Of a stretch of DNA of 9,133 bases, positions 1 to 6,223 are shown piece by piece. The stretch is from CAZVVG01 sp964630615. Lineage in GTDB: Bacteria > Patescibacteriota > Minisyncoccia > Moranbacterales > UBA2206. The DNA is taken from positions 1-9,133 of the forward strand of contig CAZVVG010000027.1 in assembly GCA_964630615.1 (NCBI GenBank), read 5' to 3'. The position numbers and the translations under genes are program-made. Each line of letters opens with the position of its first letter. The first letter of the stretch is position 1. The notes under the pieces are model-generated. The model was not told the origin of the DNA, made no database searches, and was given only the letters and a program-made list of their open reading frames with translations.

Positions 1-2
1 AC

Positions 3-2813
3 GACAACCAGGCTCTCTACCAGGAGGTGAAAGGAGGCATCGACCAGCTCTTAACTCCGACTCCCCAAGGCTTAACCAACGCTTTCATTCTCAAAACTCC
101 CCAAAGCCTCAAACTCACGGAAACTGAGGGAACTTTAACCTTAACTTACGCTCTTAACACCTCCACCTTACAAGCTGAGGAAGAGAGCGGAGCCATTCTC
201 TTTTATGACGAAGCGGGAACCAAACAATACGTCCTCACCCCGCCCAGTATCAAAGACCTCAATAACCAAGCCACCGCCCAGGCTAAATTCAGCCTGGAAG
301 CCACTACCGAAAACCCGGATCCCATCAAAACCGAAACCATCCCGCTTACCTTAATCCCCAAAGCCCAAGCCGAAACCCCAAAACCCAACTATACGCTCAA
401 AGTCGAAGTCACCCTAAAACCCAACGCCGCCTTCCCCTTACTTCTAAGCTACGATTTCCTCCCCGTCTTAAGTCAAGCCTTTAAGGAAGAAGAGATTGTC
501 TCCCAAAAGCAAAAAGCTTTCTTAAAAGAACTTAACCTCAAACCTAACGCTAAGACAGATTCCGACTACCTCCTTGGCCAATTCGCCTCCCAGTTACCTA
601 AAGAAGCCCAGGAACTCCTAAAACTTGAAGGAGAAATGGCTAAAATCCAAACCCAGACTAGTTCCGAAAGCTTTCTTTCCAAGGTAGATCTGCCTAAAGA
701 AGAAGAGCAAGAAAACCTCCCACCTAGAAGCTTAAACCCGGAAGAGAAGAACCAACTCCAGGTTAGAACTTCCTTTGACAACCTCGACGACCAAATCTCC
801 CAAACCCTCTCTCTCAAGAAAGGTTCTTCCGTTAGCAGTTTCAAAGTCAAACTAAAAAACTCTCCCAACCTCTCCCAAGCCGTCTACCAGGGAGAGAAGG
901 GAGATACCAAAGTCTACTTTGGAGAAACTGAAATCATCACCTACAACCAAAATCTCCAAACCCAAAACCAACAAATCCAGTTAAAAGAGAATATCTACGC
1001 CAAAGCTCCCAATGACCAGAACTCCTCCACCTATACCTTCGAATTCACACCGGAAAATGGAAACACCAGTCTTTCTCTAAAACAAAATGAAGACGGCTCC
1101 CTAGAAGTCATTGAGAATCTGCAAATCTCCGGAGTCGATCCTAAAGACACTAACGAACAGCAAAGAATCAGAAACCTGGTTACCGATACCCTCAAAATGT
1201 CAGTTAAAGGGAGTGAAACTATCGCTCTCATTAAACCCCTCACCTATGTGCTAAAAGACGGAACGACCAAAACTCTGCCTTATGAGGTTGCAGACAACAC
1301 CTTGACGATCCATATCCAGGAAGAATCCCAAAACTATCCTCTCCTCATTGATCCCACCTTTGAGTGGTTGCAGTGGATGGGGGGGGCGGGAGGATCTGGT
1401 GCTAGTGTTGCATCCCTTGCCCTTTCTGAGGATGAAATCTACGCCGGGGGAAGTGCCGATTCCGTTCTCAGTCAAACCCCAACCTACACCGGCGGGACCT
1501 ATAGCGGAAACGGTGAAGGTTTTGTGGCAGAATTTACTAACAATCCTTCCGCCGCTCCAACCTTTAACTGGATCCAATGGCTGGGGAGTGCGAGTGTTGA
1601 TAGTGTCAACGCCCTGGCCGTAACTGGCGACGAAATCTACGCCGGGGGAAGTTCTTTATCCTCAACTTGGGATGAAACAATCACCTACACCGGTGGTACC
1701 CACTCAGGCGGAACTGAAGCCTTCGTCGTGGAAATGACCGACAATCCTTCCGCCGCTCCAACCTTAAACTGGCTCCAATGGTTGGGAGGAACAAATTGGG
1801 AGCATTTATATGCCCTGGCCGTCAACAGTGAAGAAATCTACACCGGAGGACAATCTTATTCTTCCACCTGGGACGAAACCAGAACCTACACCGGTGGTAC
1901 CTTCAGTGGTACTATTGAAGCCTTCGTTGTTGAACTTGCCGACAATCCTTCCGCCGCCCCCACCTTGAACTGGCTCCAGTGGCTTGGAGGAACGGGTAGT
2001 GATCAGGTTAATGCCCTCGCCGTTACCGGCGACGAAATTTACGCTGGGGGTTACACCCTCTCCACCACATTTTCCGGAGAAACCATCACCTACACCGGCG
2101 GCACTCATAGCGGCAACGCTGAAGCCTTCGTTGTTGAACTTGCCGACAATCCTTCCGCCGCCCCCACCTTGAACTGGCTCCAGTGGCTTGGAGGAACGGG
2201 TCATGATCCTGTCTACGCCCTCGCCCTTTCCGGCGACGAAATTTACGCCGGGGGAGATTCTGCTTCGGCTACCAGCTGGGAAAACCCAATCTACACTGGT
2301 GGCACCTACAGCGGCAGCAATGAAGGCTTCGTCGCGGAACTCACCGACAACCCTTCTGCTGCCCCCACTTTCAACTGGCTCCAGTGGCTGGGAGGAACGG
2401 GTCAAGATTATGTCTACACCCTCGCTGTCTCCGGCGACGAAATCTACGCCGGGGGCTATTCTGATTCAATAGCCAGCTGGGAATCGCTAACCTATATCAG
2501 TGGAAGTTACAGTGGCGGCCAGGAAGGTTTTGTGGCAGAATTTACCGACAATCCTTCCGCCGCTCCAACCTTAAACTGGCTCCAATGGTTGGGGAGTGCG
2601 AGTGTTGATGGTGTCAACGCCCTGGCCGTAACTGGTGACGAAATCTATGCTGGGGGACGTTCTTCTTCAGCTACTAGCTGGGAAATGCCGTTTTATACTA
2701 GCGGCAGTTATACTGACAGCACCGAAGCCATCATCACCAAGATCTACGACACGATCGGTGACGTCTTTTTCCAGGGCCAAAACTTTATCCAAGGAAGTGT
2801 GAGGATAGAATAA
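3..2813 (+). CDS. Large surface protein with a C-terminal seven-bladed SBBP-like beta-propeller, 5' partial
   Basis: The frame is open to the left edge and reads DNQALYQEVKGG before the first start-like codon, a GTG at 27. The GGAGG there lies directly against that GTG, so it is not a usable ribosome binding site, and I place the true start outside the window. About 445 residues of beta-rich, Thr/Pro/Lys-rich sequence come first. They end in YPLLIDPT, a junction I know from proteins in which an N-terminal envelope domain precedes SBBP beta-propeller repeats. From 1362 there are seven blades of 67-68 residues with the pattern NWLQWLGG...ALAVTGDEIYAGG...YTGGTYSG..EGFVAELTDNPSAAPTL. Seven blades would close one propeller. 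The protein ends in a short non-repeat tail, VFFQGQNFIQGSVRIE, and stops with TAA. No cell-wall anchor or C-terminal membrane helix is seen. The likely role is an exported adhesin or binding scaffold; the ligand is unknown. Codons favour C endings, unlike the next gene. Confidence 0.85.
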   Translation, partial: DNQALYQEVKGGIDQLLTPTPQGLTNAFILKTPQSLKLTETEGTLTLTYALNTSTLQAEEESGAILFYDEAGTKQYVLTPPSIKDLNNQATAQAKFSLEATTENPDPIKTETIPLTLIPKAQAETPKPNYTLKVEVTLKPNAAFPLLLSYDFLPVLSQAFKEEEIVSQKQKAFLKELNLKPNAKTDSDYLLGQFASQLPKEAQELLKLEGEMAKIQTQTSSESFLSKVDLPKEEEQENLPPRSLNPEEKNQLQVRTSFDNLDDQISQTLSLKKGSSVSSFKVKLKNSPNLSQAVYQGEKGDTKVYFGETEIITYNQNLQTQNQQIQLKENIYAKAPNDQNSSTYTFEFTPENGNTSLSLKQNEDGSLEVIENLQISGVDPKDTNEQQRIRNLVTDTLKMSVKGSETIALIKPLTYVLKDGTTKTLPYEVADNTLTIHIQEESQNYPLLIDPTFEWLQWMGGAGGSGASVASLALSEDEIYAGGSADSVLSQTPTYTGGTYSGNGEGFVAEFTNNPSAAPTFNWIQWLGSASVDSVNALAVTGDEIYAGGSSLSSTWDETITYTGGTHSGGTEAFVVEMTDNPSAAPTLNWLQWLGGTNWEHLYALAVNSEEIYTGGQSYSSTWDETRTYTGGTFSGTIEAFVVELADNPSAAPTLNWLQWLGGTGSDQVNALAVTGDEIYAGGYTLSTTFSGETITYTGGTHSGNAEAFVVELADNPSAAPTLNWLQWLGGTGHDPVYALALSGDEIYAGGDSASATSWENPIYTGGTYSGSNEGFVAELTDNPSAAPTFNWLQWLGGTGQDYVYTLAVSGDEIYAGGYSDSIASWESLTYISGSYSGGQEGFVAEFTDNPSAAPTLNWLQWLGSASVDGVNALAVTGDEIYAGGRSSSATSWEMPFYTSGSYTDSTEAIITKIYDTIGDVFFQGQNFIQGSVRIE
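1362..2736 (+). repeat. Seven tandem blade-coding repeats of 201-204 bp
   Basis: Repeat units begin at 1362, 1566, 1767, 1968, 2172, 2373 and 2574. The lengths are 204, 201, 201, 204, 201 and 201 bp, with a final unit that diverges near its end. All lengths are multiples of three, so the frame is kept, and long antisense frames also stay open by chance. Some segments are identical at DNA level: 1916-1997 equals 2120-2201 over 82 bases. The segment 1515-1664 is nearly the same as 2523-2672, five units away. This points to duplication and exchange among units rather than one ancient duplication. Confidence 0.9.
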
Positions 2814-2832
2814 GATACTTTGCAATTCTTAA

Positions 2833-3007
2833 TTTCCCTCCGGTTCCAACTGATGAACGTCAGGTACTCCTTAGCGGATTTTTTGAAAATTAAGAGTGAT
2901 TTAGCTTTCAAACAAAACTAAAAAGCTGGTTCCAAAACCTGTCTCAACTCATCCCATTTCTTCAATTCTGCCACTAAAAGGTTCCAACCGATGAAGCCCA
3001 GGTCCAC
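2833..3007. repeat. Dispersed 175-bp direct repeat, copy 1
   Basis: This block matches 4683-4857 without gaps at a constant offset of 1850 bp. I count about 15 mismatches, roughly 91% identity. A 68-base core, 2903-2970, is identical to 4753-4820. About seven of the mismatches fall in 2884-2902, leaving two conserved islands around a variable spacer. The motif GGTTCCAA occurs three times, near 2842, 2928 and 2980. The block starts 20 bp after the stop codon of the first propeller gene. On the minus strand it holds the end of a reading frame (see 2918-3007). No transposase and no clear terminal inverted repeats are visible, so its class is not settled. Confidence 0.9.
2918..3007 (-). pseudogene. 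C-terminal remnant of an unrecognised minus-strand reading frame, copy 1
   Basis: Read on the minus strand, the repeat gives 29 codons beginning VDLGFIGWNLL, passing through ELKKWDELRQV and ending LEPAF, then TAG. The second copy (4768-4857) gives the same peptide with only two changes, Gly to Asp and Ala to Ser. Three further codon differences are synonymous. This pattern suggests the sequence was once under protein-level selection, probably as the end of a larger gene that moved with the repeat. Upstream, this frame soon meets a TGA within the TTGACA array, so nothing longer survives. I do not recognise the family; a mobile-element protein is a guess. Confidence 0.45.
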
Positions 3008-3090
3008 TTGACATATTCCTTGACAAACCCCTTGACATATTCACCTCGTCTTACTTGACAAATCCCTTGACATATCTCTTGACAAACCCC
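3007..3090. repeat. Array of six TTGACA-containing 12-bp units
   Basis: Six copies of CTTGACA begin at 3007, 3019, 3031, 3054, 3066 and 3078. The spacing is 12, 12, 23, 12 and 12 bp. The units alternate between type A (CTTGACATATTC or a close variant) and type B (CTTGACAAACCC or a close variant) in the order A-B-A, an 11-bp interruption ACCTCGTCTTA (3043-3053), then B-A-B. The array begins exactly at the edge of the 175-bp repeat and is absent next to copy 2. TTGACA is the consensus -35 hexamer, but no -10 box lies at the right distance for most units. It could be a protein-binding array, a simple tandem repeat, or a relic of a coding repeat. Function unknown. Confidence 0.85.
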
Positions 3091-3140
3091 AGAACTCCAA
3101 CCGAGCTCTGTTTTTATCCCCAAGTCTTCCTTGCTCCAAA

Positions 3141-3168
3141 TTCACAAATAAAAACTTTATGTTATAAT
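3141..3168 (+). promoter_or_regulatory. Sigma70-type promoter with extended -10 for the second propeller gene
   Basis: A TTCACA -35 box (3141-3146) is followed by a 16-bp spacer and a perfect TATAAT -10 box (3163-3168). TG at 3160-3161 makes it TGTTATAAT, an extended -10. Transcription would start near 3175, giving a leader of about 22 bases before the ATG at 3197. The leader is A-rich and has no Shine-Dalgarno sequence. Confidence 0.65.
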
Positions 3169-3196
3169 TAATTCATAAATATATAAAAACAAAAAG

Positions 3197-4630
3197 ATGA
3201 AGAAAATATCAAGACTCAGAAAAATTTTTCTAGTTTTTGTGATGTTCTTTTCCGTATTCTTTGTTGCGAAAAGTGTGAATGCTGCCTCTACTTGGTCAAT
3301 AGTAGGAACAGCTGGGTTTACTTCAGGTGAAGTCGAGAGCCCAAAAATTGCTATAAATCCGGTGGATGATAAGCCTTACGTTCTTTTTAAAGATGTAGCT
3401 AATTCAAACAAAGCATCTGTCGTGCTTTATGACGGTGATTCTTGGGAATTAGTCGGAACTGCTGGCTTTAGCAGCGGAGAAATTGTAAATTCTGATATAT
3501 CATTTGATCCATCAACGGGTTATCCTTATGTTGCCTTTGCAGATAATAATAATTCCTTAAAGGTTACCGTTATGAGATTTAATGGTTCGGCATGGTCGCT
3601 CGTTGGTTCAGCCGGCTTTTCTGAAGAGAATGCTTGGAATATCAAGATTGATTTCAATGAAAGTACTAACCAGCCCTATGTTTCTTATACAATATCCAAT
3701 GGGGTTGATAATCCAGTCTATCTAGTCAAATTTAATGAAAGTGCCTGGGAAGTAGTAGGAACATCCAATGGTCCAGGTGGAGACTCTTCTTTTTCTTTTA
3801 ATGATTCAACAAATCAGCCATATATAGCTTACATTAATAATTCGTATAAAATTACTGTAAAAAAATTTAATGGCACAACCTGGGAAACTGTTGGCTTAGC
3901 AGATTTTACTAATAGCAAGAATGCGACACCAGCACATCCACAAATTAGGATTAATAACGGGACTCCATATGTAGCATTTCGTGATGATAATAATGATACG
4001 GTTTCTGTTATGAAATTTAATGGAAGTTCCTGGGTTGAGGTTGGAGATCCTGAGTTTGCCTATGGAACCCAATTTTCTTTTTCAATTAATGAACTTGATA
4101 ATAATCCATATGTAGCCTGTAGAAATTCGGGAAGCACGGCAAAACTTATGGAATATAATGGTAGCTCCTGGGTAAATATAGGAGGAAATATTTTTGATTT
4201 TAATCCAGATGAAAGTGTTGATGTTTCCCTCGATATAACAGCTGAGGGAATTCCCTATGTAGCTTTTGATGATGTAAATAATTCAGAAAAAGCTACCGTT
4301 ATGAATTTAATTGAGGAAGAGATTCAGGACGAGCAAGACTTAACTGATGAACAAGACAGCCATAGTGGCAAGAATTGGAGACTCTATAAAAGTTTTAAAG
4401 AAAGGTATAAAACTGATTCCAAGAAGAAGGATTACTGGACCCTTAGATATTTCAAAAGGGAAAACGAAGGCGAGTTTGCGAGAATAAGAGCGCTTTATCT
4501 GCAATATAAAGGGGCGGGAGACAGGTATATGGAAACCCTGGATGAGAAAATCCAGGACGATTATAAACTCTATAAAAACTACCGGGGTTACAAAAAATAC
4601 CGATTCTATAAAGAAAAAGTCGGAGAATAG
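3197..4630 (+). CDS. Exported seven-bladed beta-propeller protein with Tyr/Lys-rich tail
   Basis: The protein has 477 residues. It starts with a classic signal peptide: basic MKKISRLRK, a hydrophobic stretch to about residue 24, and a likely cut after VNA (residue 29). Seven blade units follow, each opening with a W..VG motif at residues 33, 83, 133, 184, 229, 279 and 325. Each contains a P-Y-V-A-F strand and most end near (R/K)FNGSxW, with a period of 45-51 residues. This predicts one seven-bladed propeller outside the cytoplasm, of a different repeat family from the preceding gene. Residues 372-477 are highly charged and rich in Lys, Arg and Tyr (LYKSFKERYK, LYKNYRGYKKYRFYK), with no membrane anchor; a cell-surface or polymer-binding role is a guess. 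It has its own promoter and a terminator 25 bp after the stop. The gene is AT-rich and lies between two direct repeats. Exact family not recognised. Confidence 0.85.
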   Translation: MKKISRLRKIFLVFVMFFSVFFVAKSVNAASTWSIVGTAGFTSGEVESPKIAINPVDDKPYVLFKDVANSNKASVVLYDGDSWELVGTAGFSSGEIVNSDISFDPSTGYPYVAFADNNNSLKVTVMRFNGSAWSLVGSAGFSEENAWNIKIDFNESTNQPYVSYTISNGVDNPVYLVKFNESAWEVVGTSNGPGGDSSFSFNDSTNQPYIAYINNSYKITVKKFNGTTWETVGLADFTNSKNATPAHPQIRINNGTPYVAFRDDNNDTVSVMKFNGSSWVEVGDPEFAYGTQFSFSINELDNNPYVACRNSGSTAKLMEYNGSSWVNIGGNIFDFNPDESVDVSLDITAEGIPYVAFDDVNNSEKATVMNLIEEEIQDEQDLTDEQDSHSGKNWRLYKSFKERYKTDSKKKDYWTLRYFKRENEGEFARIRALYLQYKGAGDRYMETLDEKIQDDYKLYKNYRGYKKYRFYKEKVGE

Positions 4631-4654
4631 AATTGAGTAGGTAATGATTTTCTG

Positions 4655-4682
4655 GAAAGCAAGGCCCAAAATCCTTGCTTTC
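4655..4682 (+). terminator. Hairpin terminator of the second propeller gene
   Basis: A perfect 10-bp inverted repeat, GAAAGCAAGG and CCTTGCTTTC, encloses an 8-base loop. It starts 25 bases after the TAG of the propeller gene and is followed by a pyrimidine-rich TTTCCTTCC. The T-run is short, so efficiency is uncertain. The other strand has no T-run after the stem, so it fits plus-strand termination better. Confidence 0.65.
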
Positions 4683-4857
4683 TTTCCTTCCGGTTCCAAC
4701 TAGTGAACGTCAGGTACTCCTTAGCGGATTTTTGAAAAATAAACTGCGATTCAGCTTTCAAACAAAACTAAAAAGCTGGTTCCAAAACCTGTCTCAACTC
4801 ATCCCATTTCTTCAATTCTGACACCAAAAGGTTCCAACCTATGAAGTCTAGGTCCAC
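4683..4857. repeat. Dispersed 175-bp direct repeat, copy 2
   Basis: Second copy of the block at 2833-3007, same orientation, about 91% identical with an identical 68-base core at 4753-4820. Similarity ends sharply at AGGTCCAC (4850-4857). Beyond it, copy 2 runs into the minus-strand gene at 4848-5207, while copy 1 runs into the TTGACA array. The left edge starts directly after the terminator stem of the propeller gene. As with copy 1, the repeat follows a propeller gene: 52 bp after its stop here, 20 bp in copy 1. Confidence 0.9.
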
Positions 4858-4860
4858 CAT
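4768..4860 (-). pseudogene. C-terminal remnant frame inside the repeat, copy 2 (30-codon mini-ORF)
   Basis: The minus-strand frame reads VDLDFIGWNLL, then ELKKWDELRQV, and ends LEPAF-TAG, matching copy 1 with two amino-acid differences. Here an ATG (4858-4860) sits in front, giving a 30-residue mini-ORF. It overlaps the last 13 bases of the truncated gene upstream, and a TAA closes the frame four codons before that ATG. The overlap resembles translational coupling, but the ATG comes from the interrupted gene and not from the repeat, so I think it is fortuitous. The parent family is not recognised. Confidence 0.4.
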
Positions 4861-5207
4861 TTTGGCGGTTTGTCTTGATATCGCCAATTGAACCATGGCT
4901 TGAGCCGTAGGCCGTACCGTGGTGCGACAACTTCAAAGGCAGGGATCATCGGAAACGCTTCCACAATTTCATGTCGATATCGATTGATGGATTCTGCCTC
5001 TGATTCAGGATTGATGGTTTGGCACAATCGTTTGCAAACTACATCAGTTTCTGCGGCGGCTGCCATGAGCAGCCGGACCATCTCGACTGAAAAGCATTTA
5101 TAATTTTTCTTATCAAATTCGACAAAGCGAGAAAGTTCGATTAAATCCGCTTCGACCGAGAGAAAATAATTCCAATGTATGTATGTCTTAGTAGAGGAGA
5201 TACCCAT
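4848..5207 (-). pseudogene. Truncated helical protein (HEPN-like family suspected), 3' end cut by the repeat
   Basis: The open frame encodes 119 residues. It starts at ATG 5207 with a good ribosome binding site (AAAGGA six bases upstream). It reads YFLSVEADLIELSRFVEFD, then FSVEMVRLLMAAAAETDVVCKRLC, then PWFNWRYQDKPPKWWT and stop. From memory, this resembles a family of helical, HEPN-like proteins of unknown function whose sequence continues after the P-x-WW motif with a YN-x-x-KH segment and another helix. Here the coding sequence meets the 175-bp repeat just after KWW (4857/4858), and the last Thr and the TAG come from the repeat. No continuation is present in any minus frame. It is probably inactive, or at least shortened. 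It lies 61 bp downstream of the DUF3800-like gene on the same strand with no promoter between them, so the two likely share a transcript. Confidence 0.6.
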
Positions 5208-5268
5208 TCGCTATCCTTTCTCCAATCCTTTGTCTTGCGGGAAAATGGCTCATCTGGTTTCTGAATCA

Positions 5269-6123
5269 CTAATTCGGAACCACTCGGGTTACTTCCTTAA
5301 AACTGACCAACCGCTCGTCAACACTTCTAAAGATATTGGCATAGCGCTTGGTAACTTCAGCTGCTCCCGCTATTCTGTTTCGGGTTTGCACTCCGGCTGT
5401 GTGGATGATCACATCCGCTATTTCCAGGGCAGGGATTGACGCCGCTTTGGGAATCAAACCATATTCGACTTTTATTTCTCGGCCATTCTGTTTCACTTTC
5501 TGGCCCATCAAACTTCGAAGGACTTTCATTTCAATCCGTTTGGATTCTTCAAATATAATGAATATTCTTTCGCAGGGAGCCCATCGGCCTATTTCACAGA
5601 TGTTGAGCCAGAGAAAGTTACCAACAAGTTCAATAAAGTTATTTTCCACCTCCTTGCTGGACTTCACACTGGTGGTGATGGCCAGCCGAAAAAACTCGAA
5701 CTTCTTAAAGAAATACTCAAAGGCGTTTTCCTGTTCCGCCGAGAGTCTTCCCAGATCAGCGGCATGGATCGGACGGCTTTTGTTGGGTAAAAAACGCTCG
5801 CATAAATCATTCCAAGGCCGCTCAATCAGTCGTTGATAATCTCTCACCAGAAAAGCGCAGCCACCGATGCCGAAGACGGGATATTTCGGGTCTTTGAATT
5901 CTTCATGCCCGGTATCATCTAAGGCAATAACCAAAGTTGTTTCGGGCAACCTTTTTTCCTGACCATTTTGAAGATCCAGGATTAATTCCTGCAATGATGT
6001 CTCGGCTCCTTTATGTGGCAAACTAATACAAAGGCCCTTTTTTGGAAAGAGAAAGATATCACTGATACGACAAAGCTTATTACCATATTCAATATTGAAT
6101 CTTGGTTTTTTTATCCTCAACAC
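5269..6123 (-). CDS. DUF3800-like protein (predicted RNase H-like fold)
   Basis: The protein has 284 residues and starts at GTG 6123. In-frame TGA lies five codons upstream and no in-frame ATG occurs before residue 199, so GTG (or the adjacent TTG) is the start; no clear Shine-Dalgarno is seen. Motifs fit the DUF3800 family, thought to adopt an RNase H-like fold. A hydrophobic strand ends in IALDDTG (66-72), corresponding to the usual Y-x-D-E-S-G. Then come an IHAAD segment (119-123), a strand IFIIFEESKR (187-196), and a late helix with ALEIADVI (232-239), corresponding to the common LQxADxxA. The acidic residues at D69/D70, D123, E192/E193 and D237 could form a metal site; that is inference. 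About 60 extra residues precede the first motif, longer than I expect for this family. DUF3800 proteins are often found in defence or toxin-antitoxin-like settings. Confidence 0.7.
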   Translation of the reverse strand: MLRIKKPRFNIEYGNKLCRISDIFLFPKKGLCISLPHKGAETSLQELILDLQNGQEKRLPETTLVIALDDTGHEEFKDPKYPVFGIGGCAFLVRDYQRLIERPWNDLCERFLPNKSRPIHAADLGRLSAEQENAFEYFFKKFEFFRLAITTSVKSSKEVENNFIELVGNFLWLNICEIGRWAPCERIFIIFEESKRIEMKVLRSLMGQKVKQNGREIKVEYGLIPKAASIPALEIADVIIHTAGVQTRNRIAGAAEVTKRYANIFRSVDERLVSFKEVTRVVPN

Positions 6124-6155
6124 CCATTCAAAAAATCACTTAGTTAAAGGCCGAG

Positions 6156-6164
6156 TTATCCACA
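6156..6164 (+). promoter_or_regulatory. DnaA-box consensus TTATCCACA
   Basis: A perfect match to the bacterial DnaA box TTATNCACA lies in the 111-bp divergent region, 8 bp upstream of the -35 box of the giant plus-strand gene and 33 bp upstream of the minus-strand DUF3800 gene. It is the only perfect copy I noticed; TGTGGATGA near 5402 is one base off and inside a gene. A lone box is not an origin, and chance is possible. Confidence 0.4.
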
Positions 6165-6171
6165 GCTTGAT

Positions 6172-6200
6172 TTTACCTAAAGAGTTAAATATTTTATAAT
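6172..6200 (+). promoter_or_regulatory. Sigma70-type promoter of the giant exported protein
   Basis: TTTACC (6172-6177, four of six matches to the -35 consensus) is followed by a 17-bp spacer and a perfect TATAAT (6195-6200). The start site would be near 6207 and the leader about 28 bases, AT-rich and without a Shine-Dalgarno sequence. The minus-strand operon must also start from this 111-bp region, but I found no convincing minus-strand -35/-10 pair. Confidence 0.6.
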
Positions 6201-6223
6201 AAAGTCAGATAGTTTAACTTTTT
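6179..6223. promoter_or_regulatory. AT-rich dyad centred on the -10 box, operator candidate
   Basis: AAAGAGTTAAA (6179-6189) is the reverse complement of TTTAACTTTTT (6213-6223) except for one G-T pair. The 23-base centre contains the TATAAT box. Such a position would suit a repressor shared by the divergent genes. The arms are very AT-rich, so chance occurrence is possible. Confidence 0.3.

Noticed and set aside
1806..2405. Long minus-strand open frame (199 codons) inside the first propeller gene
   Set aside because: It is antisense to the repeats. Because repeat lengths are multiples of three, one stop-free antisense frame stays open by necessity. Its Gly/Val-rich translation has no start context or recognised domain.
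27..2813. GTG at 27 as the true start of the first gene
   Set aside because: The frame stays open and coding-like to the left edge (DNQALYQEVKGG), and the GGAGG touches the GTG, leaving no spacing for a ribosome binding site.
2814..2900. Rho-independent terminator for the first propeller gene
   Set aside because: Only a 4-bp TCCG/CGGA pairing with a long loop precedes the T-run near 2880, and the 8-bp CTTAATTT/AAATTAAG pair is AT-only with a loop of about 50 bases. Neither is convincing.
2833..3007. Integron attC site or tRNA-like element in the 175-bp repeat
   Set aside because: The GGTTCCAAC motifs do not fit the RYYYAAC/GTTRRRY core pair. No cloverleaf can be folded by eye, and no integrase is visible.
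3007..3090. CRISPR array
   Set aside because: Units are only 12 bp with no unique spacers of 25-40 bp and no cas gene nearby.
5348..5836. Plus-strand open frame of 162 codons
   Set aside because: It is antisense to the DUF3800-like gene, which carries clear family motifs. The plus frame lacks a ribosome binding site and any recognisable domain.
6156..6164. Replication origin
   Set aside because: Only one perfect DnaA box was seen, with no dnaA or dnaN gene and no box cluster.
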